From: Roseomonas sp.
GTDB lineage: Bacteria > Pseudomonadota > Alphaproteobacteria > Acetobacterales > Acetobacteraceae
Assembly (NCBI GenBank): GCA_020250005.1
Contig: JADCES010000132.1
Location: 1 to 36,915 of the forward strand
Direction of reading: 5' to 3'
DNA: 36,915 bases
Shown here: positions 25,998-33,224 of the stretch, in pieces
How positions within the stretch are numbered: position 1 is the stretch's first letter
How the letters are laid out: each line of letters opens with the position of its first letter
The notes under the pieces: model-generated
Database searches by the model: none
What the model saw: only the letters and a program-made list of their open reading frames with translations
What the model was told of the DNA's origin: nothing
Translations under genes and position numbers: made by a program

Positions 25998-27314
25998 CTA
26001 CGCCTTGCGCCGGCGCGGCCAACACAGCAAAGCCGCCACCGGCAATAGCCACATGATCCGCGCGCCATAGCGCGGATGCGGCGCGGAAAGCCCGCCGCAA
26101 ATCAGCGCATTGCCCAGCACCGCCGCTACCAGAAACAACGCGAAGGCAAGGATGATCGCCTGCCCACGCCAAGCGGCCCAGGCCAGCATCGGCAGGGCCA
26201 GCACCACCACCAGCAGATGGAATGGATTGAGCGGCGTGAGCGCATCCTTGAACGCGCCCTGCGCCTGGCGCGCCTGATCAAACGCCGCCAATTCGCGTGC
26301 CGAAAAACCCTTTTCGATGCGCGGGCGGATTGCCACCGCGAAATGCGCCTCGTCCAAGGTATCGCCAATGCCAAAGCTGCCGAGTTGCAGCAGCGCGTTG
26401 CCCGCCATGGCGCGGGCCACGCCAAACGGGTCGGCGCGCAAGGTCTCCGCGACAATCTGGCCAGCTTCCGGCGCCAGCAGCATGCCGCCCAGGAAACGCG
26501 GCTGGCCGGCAGCGTCGCGATTCACTGGGCTATCCGGCGCCCATAGGAAATCATTGGCCGGCATGGGCAGACGATCGGTAAAAGCGCAAAGATACCAGCC
26601 GGCATCAGGGCAACGCGCCTTGATCAGCGCTGTCGCCGGGCCGTCTTCCTGCAACCGCGCCAGCATGAAACTGGCGCCATAGGGCGAAAGCGCGAAGCGG
26701 CCATGGCCGATGGCATTGGTGATCATCAGCACAGCAACCGCCAGCACCACCGGCAGCGCCATGGCCAAAAGGCGCACCGGGTAACGACAAAGACGTAGCA
26801 TCAGCGCGACCGCACATAAGCCGAGCGCGAGGGGCAAATGCGCCAGATGTGCCGCGATACCAAGTGCGACCAGCGCCACCAGATAGCCACGCTCAAGCCG
26901 CGTCAGCGCCGCAGCGCCAAAGCCGAGCAGAAACAGGCCCAGCACAACAATCGGCGCGAAAACATCGGGCATCAGCAACGCGGCGCTGAAAGGCGCGGCG
27001 GTGGCCAGCGCGGCAAAGGCACAAAGCCCGATATGCCACAGCGACGTCGCAGTTCCGCGCAGCACACGCTGCGTCAGCCATAGCAGATGGGACAGGATCA
27101 GACCCTGCGCGATCACCGGCCCCCAAAGGCTGATGCGCCAATGAAAAACATGCAGGAATGGCCCGTAAACATAAGGCTTGTCCCACAGCATCAGCGGCCC
27201 AAGTGTCTGATGCAAAAAACCGCCGCTATCGCTGAACAGCAAAGGGTAGCCATTGAAAAAGGCGGGCCAGATCAGCAGCACCGCGCCGACTATAACTGCC
27301 GCGCTAGCCCTCAC
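25998..27314 (-). CDS. Polytopic membrane protein of unknown function, possibly GT-C-like
   Basis: I do not recognise this 438-residue protein as a named family. It has about ten hydrophobic segments: one at the N-terminus (about 5-20), several between 60 and 210, a soluble loop of about 150 residues (about 215-365), and three or four more at the C-terminus, ending in RRRKA. The first extracytoplasmic loop has NGYPLLFSDSGGFLHQ; an acidic residue soon after the first helix is typical of GT-C glycosyltransferases that use polyprenyl-linked donors, so that fold is possible but unproven. The start is a GTG at 27314 that overlaps the moaE TGA in a GTGA arrangement, implying translational coupling with molybdopterin synthase genes, with no obvious functional link. 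Confidence 0.7.
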   Translation of the reverse strand: MRASAAVIVGAVLLIWPAFFNGYPLLFSDSGGFLHQTLGPLMLWDKPYVYGPFLHVFHWRISLWGPVIAQGLILSHLLWLTQRVLRGTATSLWHIGLCAFAALATAAPFSAALLMPDVFAPIVVLGLFLLGFGAAALTRLERGYLVALVALGIAAHLAHLPLALGLCAVALMLRLCRYPVRLLAMALPVVLAVAVLMITNAIGHGRFALSPYGASFMLARLQEDGPATALIKARCPDAGWYLCAFTDRLPMPANDFLWAPDSPVNRDAAGQPRFLGGMLLAPEAGQIVAETLRADPFGVARAMAGNALLQLGSFGIGDTLDEAHFAVAIRPRIEKGFSARELAAFDQARQAQGAFKDALTPLNPFHLLVVVLALPMLAWAAWRGQAIILAFALFLVAAVLGNALICGGLSAPHPRYGARIMWLLPVAALLCWPRRRKA

Positions 27315-27769
27315 CCCTGTTTCGCCGACCAGCGCGCGGCGGCGGCGTCATCCTCATTTTTCGCGGCCACCCAGCGCGCATCGCCATCGGCGAATTCCTC
27401 ACGCTTCCAGAAGGGCGCCTTGGTCTTCAGCCAATCAATCAGGAAGGCGCAGGATTCAAGCGCCGCAGCGCGATGCGCAGAAGCGGTCAGCACCAGCACA
27501 ATCGGCTCGCCCGGCAGAATGCGGCCAACGCGATGGATCACGGTGCAGCCGGTCAGCGGCCAGCGCGCCTCAGCCTCGGCCGCGATGCGCCCAAGCGCGC
27601 GTTCCGTCATGCCGGGATAATGTTCCAACACCATCGCCGCCAAGCCATCATCGCCGCGGCAAACGCCCAGAAAACTCGCGACACCGCCCACATTGGTGCG
27701 GCCCGCAGTCAGCGCCGCGCTTTCAGTCGCCATATCGAACAGCGCTTCCTGTACTTGGATGCGCGCCAT
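27311..27769 (-). CDS. moaE: Molybdopterin synthase catalytic subunit
   Basis: Large subunit of molybdopterin synthase, 152 residues, which with thiocarboxylated MoaD converts cyclic pyranopterin monophosphate to molybdopterin. Landmarks are the GGVASFLGVCRGD segment, LEHYPGMTERAL, RVGRILPGEPIVLVLTAS, HRAAALESC and the active-site lysine segment LKTKAPFWKRE. Length is normal. It starts 3 bases after the moaD stop, and its own stop overlaps the start of the membrane protein gene. Together with moaD it gives both synthase subunits in one transcript. Confidence 0.95.
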   Translation of the reverse strand: MARIQVQEALFDMATESAALTAGRTNVGGVASFLGVCRGDDGLAAMVLEHYPGMTERALGRIAAEAEARWPLTGCTVIHRVGRILPGEPIVLVLTASAHRAAALESCAFLIDWLKTKAPFWKREEFADGDARWVAAKNEDDAAAARWSAKQG

Positions 27770-27772
27770 GGC

Positions 27773-28024
27773 TCAGCCCCCGGTGACGGGCGGGAAGAAG
27801 GCAATCTCATCGCCCGCCGCCACGGGATGATCCGGCGTCGCGAAATCCTGATTGACGGCAGCGCGGATTTGCTTGGCATCGGCAAAGGCCGCCGCATGGC
27901 CGGGGCTGCGTGTGGCGAGCCATTCGCGCAACCCGGCAATGTCGCGAATTTCAGCAGGCGGTGTCACTTCTTCTTCCGCAATGCCGATCTTCTGGCGCAG
28001 CCAGGCGAAATAGAGGATGCGCAT
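27773..28024 (-). CDS. moaD: Molybdopterin synthase sulfur carrier subunit
   Basis: Ubiquitin-like sulfur carrier of 83 residues. It ends in the diagnostic Gly-Gly (PPVTGG), which is adenylated and thiocarboxylated to supply sulfur for the molybdopterin dithiolene. The N-terminus MRILYFAWLRQKIG is typical of MoaD and the DEIAFFPPVTGG end is nearly invariant. It starts 6 bases after the stop of the lipoprotein gene and ends 3 bases before moaE. Confidence 0.95.
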   Translation of the reverse strand: MRILYFAWLRQKIGIAEEEVTPPAEIRDIAGLREWLATRSPGHAAAFADAKQIRAAVNQDFATPDHPVAAGDEIAFFPPVTGG

Positions 28025-28030
28025 GGCGTT

Positions 28031-28600
28031 TCAGCGCGGTGTGGGCACCGAGGTGATGCGCCCGCCCGGCCCGATAATGGTTGTCGTGCCCCCATCGCGC
28101 ACCGCAATGCCGCCACCGGCTGTGCCTGGCTGGTTGAAGACCTGCGTGCGGTCATTGCCGCCGGCGACAATGCCAGGCGGCTGGCCGGGTGCGCCGGGAA
28201 TGACCGTGCCTTCAACCCGCGCCGGCGGTGGCGCCGGCATGGCGGAAGGTGTGGCGGCGGGTGGCGAAGGCGCGCGCGGTGGCACGGATGCCACGGGCGG
28301 CGGGGTGGAGCTGCTGGCACGCGGCGTCACCCGCGGTGGTGGGGGCGGCGGGGGCAGGCGCAGCGCATCATCCGGCGTCATTTGCGTGGGCGGCGTGGCG
28401 GGCGCGCGCATCGCCTCATAATCCAGGTTTTCCGTGCGCAGCACTTCGGCGGTTGTATCCCCAACCGTCACACGCCGCAGCGTTAGGCTATCCACAGAAG
28501 GTATCGCGGCATTGCGGCTTGTATTCCAGCTTGGCTGCCAATTCGGCGCGCAGCCTTGCAGCGCCAGCATTGCCCCAAGCAGCAGCATAGAATGTCGCAT
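28031..28600 (-). CDS. Proline-rich lipoprotein of unknown function
   Basis: Small predicted lipoprotein of 189 residues. From ATG 28600 the signal sequence ends in the lipobox LQGC with the acylated cysteine at C17; the next residue is Ala, not Asp, which favours outer-membrane sorting. The start fits because GGGGAAAG lies just upstream; a longer frame to 28654 lacks a signal. The body contains a run of eight prolines near residue 84 and a Pro/Ala/Ser-rich stretch to about 130, then a glycine-rich tail (GTAGGGIAVRDGG, GPGGRI). I do not recognise a family. It lies between pgsA and moaD with short gaps, and is likely co-transcribed with them. Proline-rich lipoproteins often span the periplasm or cell wall, which is only a guess here. 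Confidence 0.75.
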   Translation of the reverse strand: MRHSMLLLGAMLALQGCAPNWQPSWNTSRNAAIPSVDSLTLRRVTVGDTTAEVLRTENLDYEAMRAPATPPTQMTPDDALRLPPPPPPPRVTPRASSSTPPPVASVPPRAPSPPAATPSAMPAPPPARVEGTVIPGAPGQPPGIVAGGNDRTQVFNQPGTAGGGIAVRDGGTTTIIGPGGRITSVPTPR

Positions 28601-28650
28601 GGCTTTCCCCGCCTCTTTCCTGGCTAAGATGCGCTGCCCAGGGTTCAGAC

Positions 28651-29268
28651 TCAAGGCTGCCCTGGCGGTTTTGCCGGCGCGTCATTCTTGACGGGGGTTT
28701 CCCCCTGCACCAGGGCGAGCCCCGCGCGCAAATAATCCCAGCCGGTGATCAGCGTCAGCACCGCCGCGGCCCAAAGCATGCCCTCCCCAATCAGGGATAC
28801 CGGCAGGAAGCCAAGCCCAATCACCGGCGCGCCGCTATCGCCGGCAAGCAAGGTGCCCAAAGCGCCCATCTGAAATCCGGTCTTCCATTTCGCGAGTGGT
28901 GTCACCGGCAGGCCGATGCGGAGTTCCGCCAGAAATTCCCGCAGGCCCGAGACCAGAATCTCGCGCAGCATGATGACAATGGCCGGAAACAGCCCGGCAT
29001 CCGACAGCCTGCCATAGCCCGCCAGCAGCATCAGCGCCGCACCCACCAGCAGCTTATCCGCAATCGGGTCCAGCATGCGGCCAAAGCCGGACACCGCGCC
29101 ACGATCGCGTGCGATCTTGCCATCGAAGTAATCCGTGATGGCAGCGACAGAAAACACGATACAGGCCGCCATATCCGCCTGCGGCGTATTGATCGACGCC
29201 AGCACCACTAGCAGCGGTATGGCCGCGATGCGCGAAAGCGTCAGCAGATTGGGCAGGTCGGTCGGCAT
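28651..29268 (-). CDS. pgsA: CDP-diacylglycerol--glycerol-3-phosphate 3-phosphatidyltransferase
   Basis: Inner-membrane enzyme of 205 residues that makes phosphatidylglycerol phosphate, the committed step to phosphatidylglycerol and cardiolipin. The CDP-alcohol phosphotransferase motif is complete: D49, G50, A53, R54, G63, D67 and D71, with the expected spacing (DGKIAR then GRMLDPIAD). The N-terminus PNLLTLSRIAAIPLL is typical of PgsA rather than of phosphatidylserine synthase. About five membrane helices are visible. It follows uvrC after 53 bases, a pairing seen in many proteobacteria. The lipoprotein gene comes 50 bases after it. Confidence 0.94.
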   Translation of the reverse strand: MPTDLPNLLTLSRIAAIPLLVVLASINTPQADMAACIVFSVAAITDYFDGKIARDRGAVSGFGRMLDPIADKLLVGAALMLLAGYGRLSDAGLFPAIVIMLREILVSGLREFLAELRIGLPVTPLAKWKTGFQMGALGTLLAGDSGAPVIGLGFLPVSLIGEGMLWAAAVLTLITGWDYLRAGLALVQGETPVKNDAPAKPPGQP

Positions 29269-29321
29269 TACCCTTCCCTTAACCCGGAACGCGACCTTTT
29301 GGCACCCTTGCGCGGCAATAT

Positions 29322-31208
29322 TCAGCCAAGCGCGGCATTCGGGTGGAAATGGTCGTGGATGCGTCGCGCCAAGGCGGGCCCGACCCCGGGGCAGGCTTCC
29401 AGATCGGCCAGCCCCGCCTGGCGCACCCCTCGGGCCGAGCCGAAATGGTTCAGCAATTTGCGCTTCATGGCCGCACCGACGCCCGGCACATCATCCAATT
29501 CAGACCGCGTCAGCGCCTTGGATCGGCCGGCACGATGGGCGGAAATGGCGAAGCGATGCGCCTCATCCCTCAGGCGCTGCAAATAGAACAGCACCGGGTC
29601 ACGCAGAGGAAGCTGGAAGGGTTCTCGCCCTGCCATGTGGAACCATTCGCGCCCGGCATCGCGGTCCGGCCCCTTGGCAACTGCCACCAATGGCAGATCA
29701 TCCAGGCCAAGCCCGGCCATGATTTCCCGTGCCGCGGAAAGCTGGCCGGCGCCGCCATCAATCAGCACCAGATCGGGCCAGCCCTCACCGGCGCGGGCCG
29801 GGTCTTCGCGGAGCGCGCGGCCAAAGCGGCGTTCAAACACTTCGCGCATCATGGCGAAGTCATCATTGGTGGCGGCGGTCTTGATGGCGAATTTCCGGTA
29901 GCCCTGCTTGATGAAGCCCGAAGGCCCCGCGACCACCATGACGCCATAGGCATTGGCGCCCTGGATATGGCTATTGTCGTAAACCTCGATCCGTTCTGGC
30001 GCGCCGGGCAGGCCGAAAAGATTTGCGGTGCCTTCCAGCAGCGCCGCCTGGGCGGTGCCTTCCGCCATGCGACGTTCCAGGGCTTCGCGCGCATTGGTCG
30101 CGGCGTGTTCCAAAGCCTCGTGTTTTTCGCCACGCTGCGGGCGGCGCAATTCCACGCGTCGGCCAGCCTTGATCGCGAGCGCTTCCGCAATCAGCGCGGC
30201 TTCGGGCGGGTCATGCGATAGCAGCAGCAAGGGCGGCGGCGGCAAATCCTCATAGAGCTGGCCAAGGAAGGCGCCCATCACCTCCTCAGCGCTTTGGTCC
30301 TGCTTTGCATGGCTCAGGAAAAAGGCGCGATTGCCGTTGTTGCGCCCGCCTCGGAAGAAAAACACCTGCACGCAGCTTTGCCCCGCCGCCTGATGCAAGG
30401 CGATCACATCCGCATCGCCCAGCCCTTCCAGATTGACGCGATCCTTGCCCTGAATATGGGTAAGCCCGCGGATACGGTCCCGCAGCGCCGCCGCGCGTTC
30501 AAACTGCAAATCCGCCGCCGCCGCTTCCATCTCGGTCGCCAGGCGCTTCTGGATGGAGGGCGTTTCGCCGGACAGGAATTGCTTGGCTTCCGCGACCAGC
30601 GCGGCGTAATCGGCTTGCGATATCCGGTCCACACAAGGGGCGGCGCAGCGCTTGATTTGGAACAGCAGACAAGGCCGCGTGCGGGAATCAAACACCGTAT
30701 CCCGGCAGGACCGCAGCAAGAACACCCGCTGCAAGGCCGCCAGCGTCTGATTGACCGCCCAGACGGACGCAAAAGGCCCCCAATAGGACGCGCCCTTCCG
30801 CCTTTCCCCGCGATGCTTGGCAATCTGCGGAAAGGGGTGGTCTTCCGTAATCACCAGCCAGGGGTAGGATTTGTCATCCCGAAGGACGATGTTGAAGCGC
30901 GGCCGGAAGCGCTTGATGAAATTGGCTTCCAGCAGCAGCGCCTCGGCCTCCGACGCGGTGGTGACCACCTCAAGCGACCGGGTCTCAAACACCATGCGCC
31001 GGAGGCGTTCCGGCAGCCGGCCAAGCTGAGTGTAGGAAGTGACGCGTTTCCTGAGTGATCGCGCCTTGCCGACGTAAAGCGCCTCCCCCTTCTCATCCAG
31101 CATGCGATAGACGCCGGGGGTGAGCGGCAGGGTGGGCAGGGCCGCTTCCAACACCGCCAGACCCTGGAAGGAGGGGCTTTCCGGGGTGGTTGTTGGCGTT
31201 TCGGTCAT
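29322..31208 (-). CDS. uvrC: Excinuclease ABC subunit C
   Basis: Dual-incision nuclease of nucleotide excision repair, 628 residues. Domains in order: the GIY-YIG nuclease (residues about 27-105, TPGVYRML and [14 protein letters not shown]) for the 3' cut; a cysteine cluster ([17 protein letters not shown]); the UVR motif that binds UvrB (about 205-240, [20 protein letters not shown]); the RNase H-like endonuclease domain for the 5' cut ([46 protein letters not shown]); and a C-terminal helix-hairpin-helix pair ([15 protein letters not shown] and [13 protein letters not shown]). All parts are intact. The gene begins just below a gap that holds a DnaA box and an AT-rich tract. Confidence 0.97.
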   Translation of the reverse strand: MTETPTTTPESPSFQGLAVLEAALPTLPLTPGVYRMLDEKGEALYVGKARSLRKRVTSYTQLGRLPERLRRMVFETRSLEVVTTASEAEALLLEANFIKRFRPRFNIVLRDDKSYPWLVITEDHPFPQIAKHRGERRKGASYWGPFASVWAVNQTLAALQRVFLLRSCRDTVFDSRTRPCLLFQIKRCAAPCVDRISQADYAALVAEAKQFLSGETPSIQKRLATEMEAAAADLQFERAAALRDRIRGLTHIQGKDRVNLEGLGDADVIALHQAAGQSCVQVFFFRGGRNNGNRAFFLSHAKQDQSAEEVMGAFLGQLYEDLPPPPLLLLSHDPPEAALIAEALAIKAGRRVELRRPQRGEKHEALEHAATNAREALERRMAEGTAQAALLEGTANLFGLPGAPERIEVYDNSHIQGANAYGVMVVAGPSGFIKQGYRKFAIKTAATNDDFAMMREVFERRFGRALREDPARAGEGWPDLVLIDGGAGQLSAAREIMAGLGLDDLPLVAVAKGPDRDAGREWFHMAGREPFQLPLRDPVLFYLQRLRDEAHRFAISAHRAGRSKALTRSELDDVPGVGAAMKRKLLNHFGSARGVRQAGLADLEACPGVGPALARRIHDHFHPNAALG

Positions 31209-31240
31209 CGCGGGTAGCTTATGGCAAAGGCGCGGCGAAT

Positions 31241-31385
31241 TTGTCCACGAAACCTGTGGATAAACCTGTGGGAAGCCACCAAGGCAATTCGGTTAAAGCT
31301 ATGTTACACAAAGATTCTAAGCCTTTGCCTAGTTTTGCGGCGGCCGGCCTGCAACAAATTAAGTAATTGTTTTATTTGAATTTTA
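31241..31385. other. Candidate DnaA-binding region with AT-rich tract (possible oriC)
   Basis: The 285-base gap between folB and uvrC is unlike the rest of the window. It holds a perfect DnaA box on the minus strand (TTATCCACA, at 31255-31263), 7-of-9 matches at 31241-31249 (TTGTCCACG) and 31302-31310 (TGTTACACA), and a 12-base-spaced direct repeat of AACCTGTGG at 31251 and 31263. About 90 bases further on, 31351-31385 has only 6 G or C in 35 bases, a possible DNA unwinding element. TTAA-N7-TTAC at 31293-31307 matches a CtrA site at 7 of 8 positions, and one GANTC site lies at 31313. The rest of the gap has AAAAAGCTTTTT at 31439-31450. A DnaA-controlled promoter is the main alternative. Confidence 0.45.
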
Positions 31386-31493
31386 CCCCGAGACGTAAAG
31401 CCGTGCCGGCGTCAAGGGGGGAATTTCCGGTCGCGCGCAAAAAGCTTTTTGGCGTGGTTTTTGGGCGGTGGACAATCCGCAGCGCGGCTTATG

Positions 31494-31886
31494 TCAAAAT
31501 CGTGATCTTTCAATGACAACGCCGACGTTGATGCCACCGGGCAGCGCATCCGGCTTGGTGACCCCCACCCTCACGCGCCGGATTCGGGTATCTTCCAAAA
31601 GGCTGATGGCGATGCGCTCGGCCAGGGTTTCAGCCAGGCGAACATGGGCGGAAGTGGCGATCCGCCGCGCGGTCTCTGCCGCCGCCGCGTAATCCACCAC
31701 GCGGGAAAGCCGGTCCGGGCCTTCGGCTGCGGGGGCTTCGGGGTCCTCCACCGCCAATTCCAGATCGAGGATTACGCGCTGTGGGCGGGTTTCCTCATGC
31801 GCATAAACGCCCAACAGGGCCTGGACTTCCAGATGGCGTACGAAAACCAGCCGCAGCCCCGCCGCGGCATCCGGGGCGAAGCTCAT
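31494..31886 (-). CDS. folB: Dihydroneopterin aldolase
   Basis: Folate biosynthesis enzyme of 130 residues that cleaves 7,8-dihydroneopterin to 6-hydroxymethyl-dihydropterin and glycolaldehyde. The family pattern is clear: GVYAHEETRPQRVILDLEL near the N-terminus with the conserved glutamate, then VVDYAAAAETA, LAETLAERIA, and the catalytic lysine in VTKPDALPG. The ATG at 31886 overlaps the stop of the SDR gene in an ATGA arrangement, which decides the start over the longer frame to 31919. The coupling to a pteridine-reductase-like SDR supports a shared role in pterin metabolism. Confidence 0.93.
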   Translation of the reverse strand: MSFAPDAAAGLRLVFVRHLEVQALLGVYAHEETRPQRVILDLELAVEDPEAPAAEGPDRLSRVVDYAAAAETARRIATSAHVRLAETLAERIAISLLEDTRIRRVRVGVTKPDALPGGINVGVVIERSRF

Positions 31887-32653
31887 TCCAAAGGCTCCTG
31901 CCCGAAGGAGGGTGACCATTGCAAATGCTGCCCGCCATCAAGGGCGATCATCTGACCGGTCATGGATGGCAGCGAGAGGATCGCCATCAGCGCGCGCGCT
32001 ACTTCTTCCGGGCTGGTTGGCCGTGAAAGTGGTGTTGCCTCAGCCTGCCGGTCGAAATGTTCCTGGGATTGGCGGGGGCTGGGCAAGGCTGGGCCGGGGC
32101 CGATGGCATTCACCCGAATGCGCGGCGCCAGCGCCAGGGCTAGGCTTTGAGTCAGTGCCCAAAGCCCGGCCTTGGATACGGTGTAGGAGACAAAATGCGG
32201 CGTCAGCGACCAGACGCGCTGATCCAGCATATTCACGACCAGGCCCTGCGCAGCTTGGGGCAGCGCCTTGGCAAAAAGCTGCGTCAGCACGAAGGGCGCG
32301 CGCAGATTGGGCTCCATATGCCGATCCCAAGAATCCCGCGTTGCGTCATTCCATTCATCGCGTTCGAAGGTGGAGGCGTTGTTGACCAGCACACCCAGCG
32401 GACCCAGCGCCTTGGTCGCATCCGGGATCAGTTGCGCGACTTCGGCTTCCTGGCCAAGTTCGGCGCGGAGCGTGATGGCGCGGCGGCCAAGGGCGCGGAT
32501 ATCGGCCGCCGTTGCCTCGGCCGCATCGGCGCTGGCGGCATAATGGATGGCGACATCAAAGCCGGCTTCAGCAAGCGCGAGCGCCATGGCACGGCCAAGC
32601 CGCTTGCCGGCGCCCGTGACCAACGCGGCGGGGGGGAGGTTAGAGGGGATCAT
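31883..32653 (-). CDS. Short-chain dehydrogenase, pteridine reductase/FolM-like
   Basis: NAD(P)H-dependent SDR of 256 residues with a classical Rossmann start. The cofactor loop is TGAGKRLG (13-20) with the KR basic pair that favours NADPH. NNAS is at 91-94 and the catalytic pair is Y157 and K161 (YTVSK). The position normally held by the catalytic serine is occupied by D144 in VVNMLDQR; a similar Asp is characteristic of protozoan pteridine reductase PTR1 and of FolM, and PGPAL with an S/P-rich loop follows. The coupling to folB by a 4-base overlap fits a dihydromonapterin or dihydrofolate reductase role. A general SDR with another substrate cannot be excluded. Confidence 0.8.
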   Translation of the reverse strand: MIPSNLPPAALVTGAGKRLGRAMALALAEAGFDVAIHYAASADAAEATAADIRALGRRAITLRAELGQEAEVAQLIPDATKALGPLGVLVNNASTFERDEWNDATRDSWDRHMEPNLRAPFVLTQLFAKALPQAAQGLVVNMLDQRVWSLTPHFVSYTVSKAGLWALTQSLALALAPRIRVNAIGPGPALPSPRQSQEHFDRQAEATPLSRPTSPEEVARALMAILSLPSMTGQMIALDGGQHLQWSPSFGQEPLE

Positions 32654-32721
32654 GGTGGGCTGATAGCCCGAAGGGCTGAACTTAGTAAGGCTTAAGGCAG
32701 CGGGCGATCAGGCGATAAGTG

Positions 32722-32750
32722 TTGCAGCCCCATATTTTTGTAGCTACATT
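32722..32750 (+). promoter_or_regulatory. brnT: Promoter and palindromic operator of the brnTA locus
   Basis: TTGCAG (32722-32727) and TACATT (32745-32750) are 17 bases apart, a fair sigma70 promoter. A perfect 10-base palindrome, TGTAGCTACA at 32739-32748, overlaps the -10 element. A palindrome over the -10 is what an autorepressing antitoxin such as BrnA would bind. The brnT start at 32757 is only 6 bases below the -10, so the mRNA would be leaderless or start inside the gene unless another start is used. Confidence 0.5.
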
Positions 32751-32756
32751 TAATCC

Positions 32757-32949
32757 ATGCGCATCACCTTCGATCCCGCCAAGCGCGCGAAAACGCTCGC
32801 CGAGCGAGGATCGGATTTCGCTGATGCAGCGCAGATTTTCACCGGGCTGCACGCCACGCTTGAAGACACGCGGCGCGGCCCGCCGCATCATTTCCATGAG
32901 GCACGCCCATGCCGAAGAAGAAACACGCTGGCGCCAGCACCTGGGTTGA
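32757..32949 (+). pseudogene. brnT: BrnT toxin remnant with internal frameshifting deletion
   Basis: BrnT is a RelE-like ribonuclease toxin of about 90 residues. The first part reads normally from ATG 32757 (MRITFDPAKRAKTLAERGSD to LEDTRR, ending near 32876). The normal C-terminal piece, ARRIISMRHAHAEEE, is present but in another frame and ends at the TGA at 32947-32949. The middle of the protein, roughly 25-30 residues with the central strands and most catalytic residues, is missing between them. At the join the bases ACGCGGCGC could be the single remaining copy of a short direct repeat, so a slippage or recombination deletion of a length not divisible by three is likely. The result cannot be an active toxin. 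A base error would not explain the missing codons. Confidence 0.8.
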
Positions 32950-33175
32950 TCCCGATGATGCGCCGCCGCTGACGGACGAATTCTTCGCCAAGGCGGAGAT
33001 CAAGGATGGGGCGCGGCTTATCCGCCGTGGGCGTCCGCCTTTGGCCGAGGCCAAGCGCCAGGTGACGCTCCGCCTGGACCCGGACTTGTTGGATCGGCTG
33101 CGCGCGACCGGCCCCGGCTGGCAAACGCGCGTCAACAAGGCGCTGCGCGATTGGCTGAAGAAGCAGGCGGCTTGA
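32909..33175 (+). CDS. brnA: BrnA family antitoxin
   Basis: Intact antitoxin and likely autorepressor of 88 residues. The C-terminal half is a ribbon-helix-helix type DNA-binding region: RRGRPPLAEAKRQVTLRLDP, then DLLDRLRATGPGWQTRVNKA and a final LRDWLKK, all standard for BrnA. The N-terminal half, with DDAPPLTDEFF, would wrap the toxin. The ATG at 32909 overlaps the remaining 3' end of brnT by 41 bases, the usual arrangement. With the toxin broken it should have no partner encoded here, but may still bind the operator at 32739-32748. Confidence 0.88.
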   Translation: MPKKKHAGASTWVDPDDAPPLTDEFFAKAEIKDGARLIRRGRPPLAEAKRQVTLRLDPDLLDRLRATGPGWQTRVNKALRDWLKKQAA

Positions 33176-33224
33176 TAGGCAACGCGCGACAAGCGCCGCT
33201 TCTGATGCTAACCCCCGCCGCATC

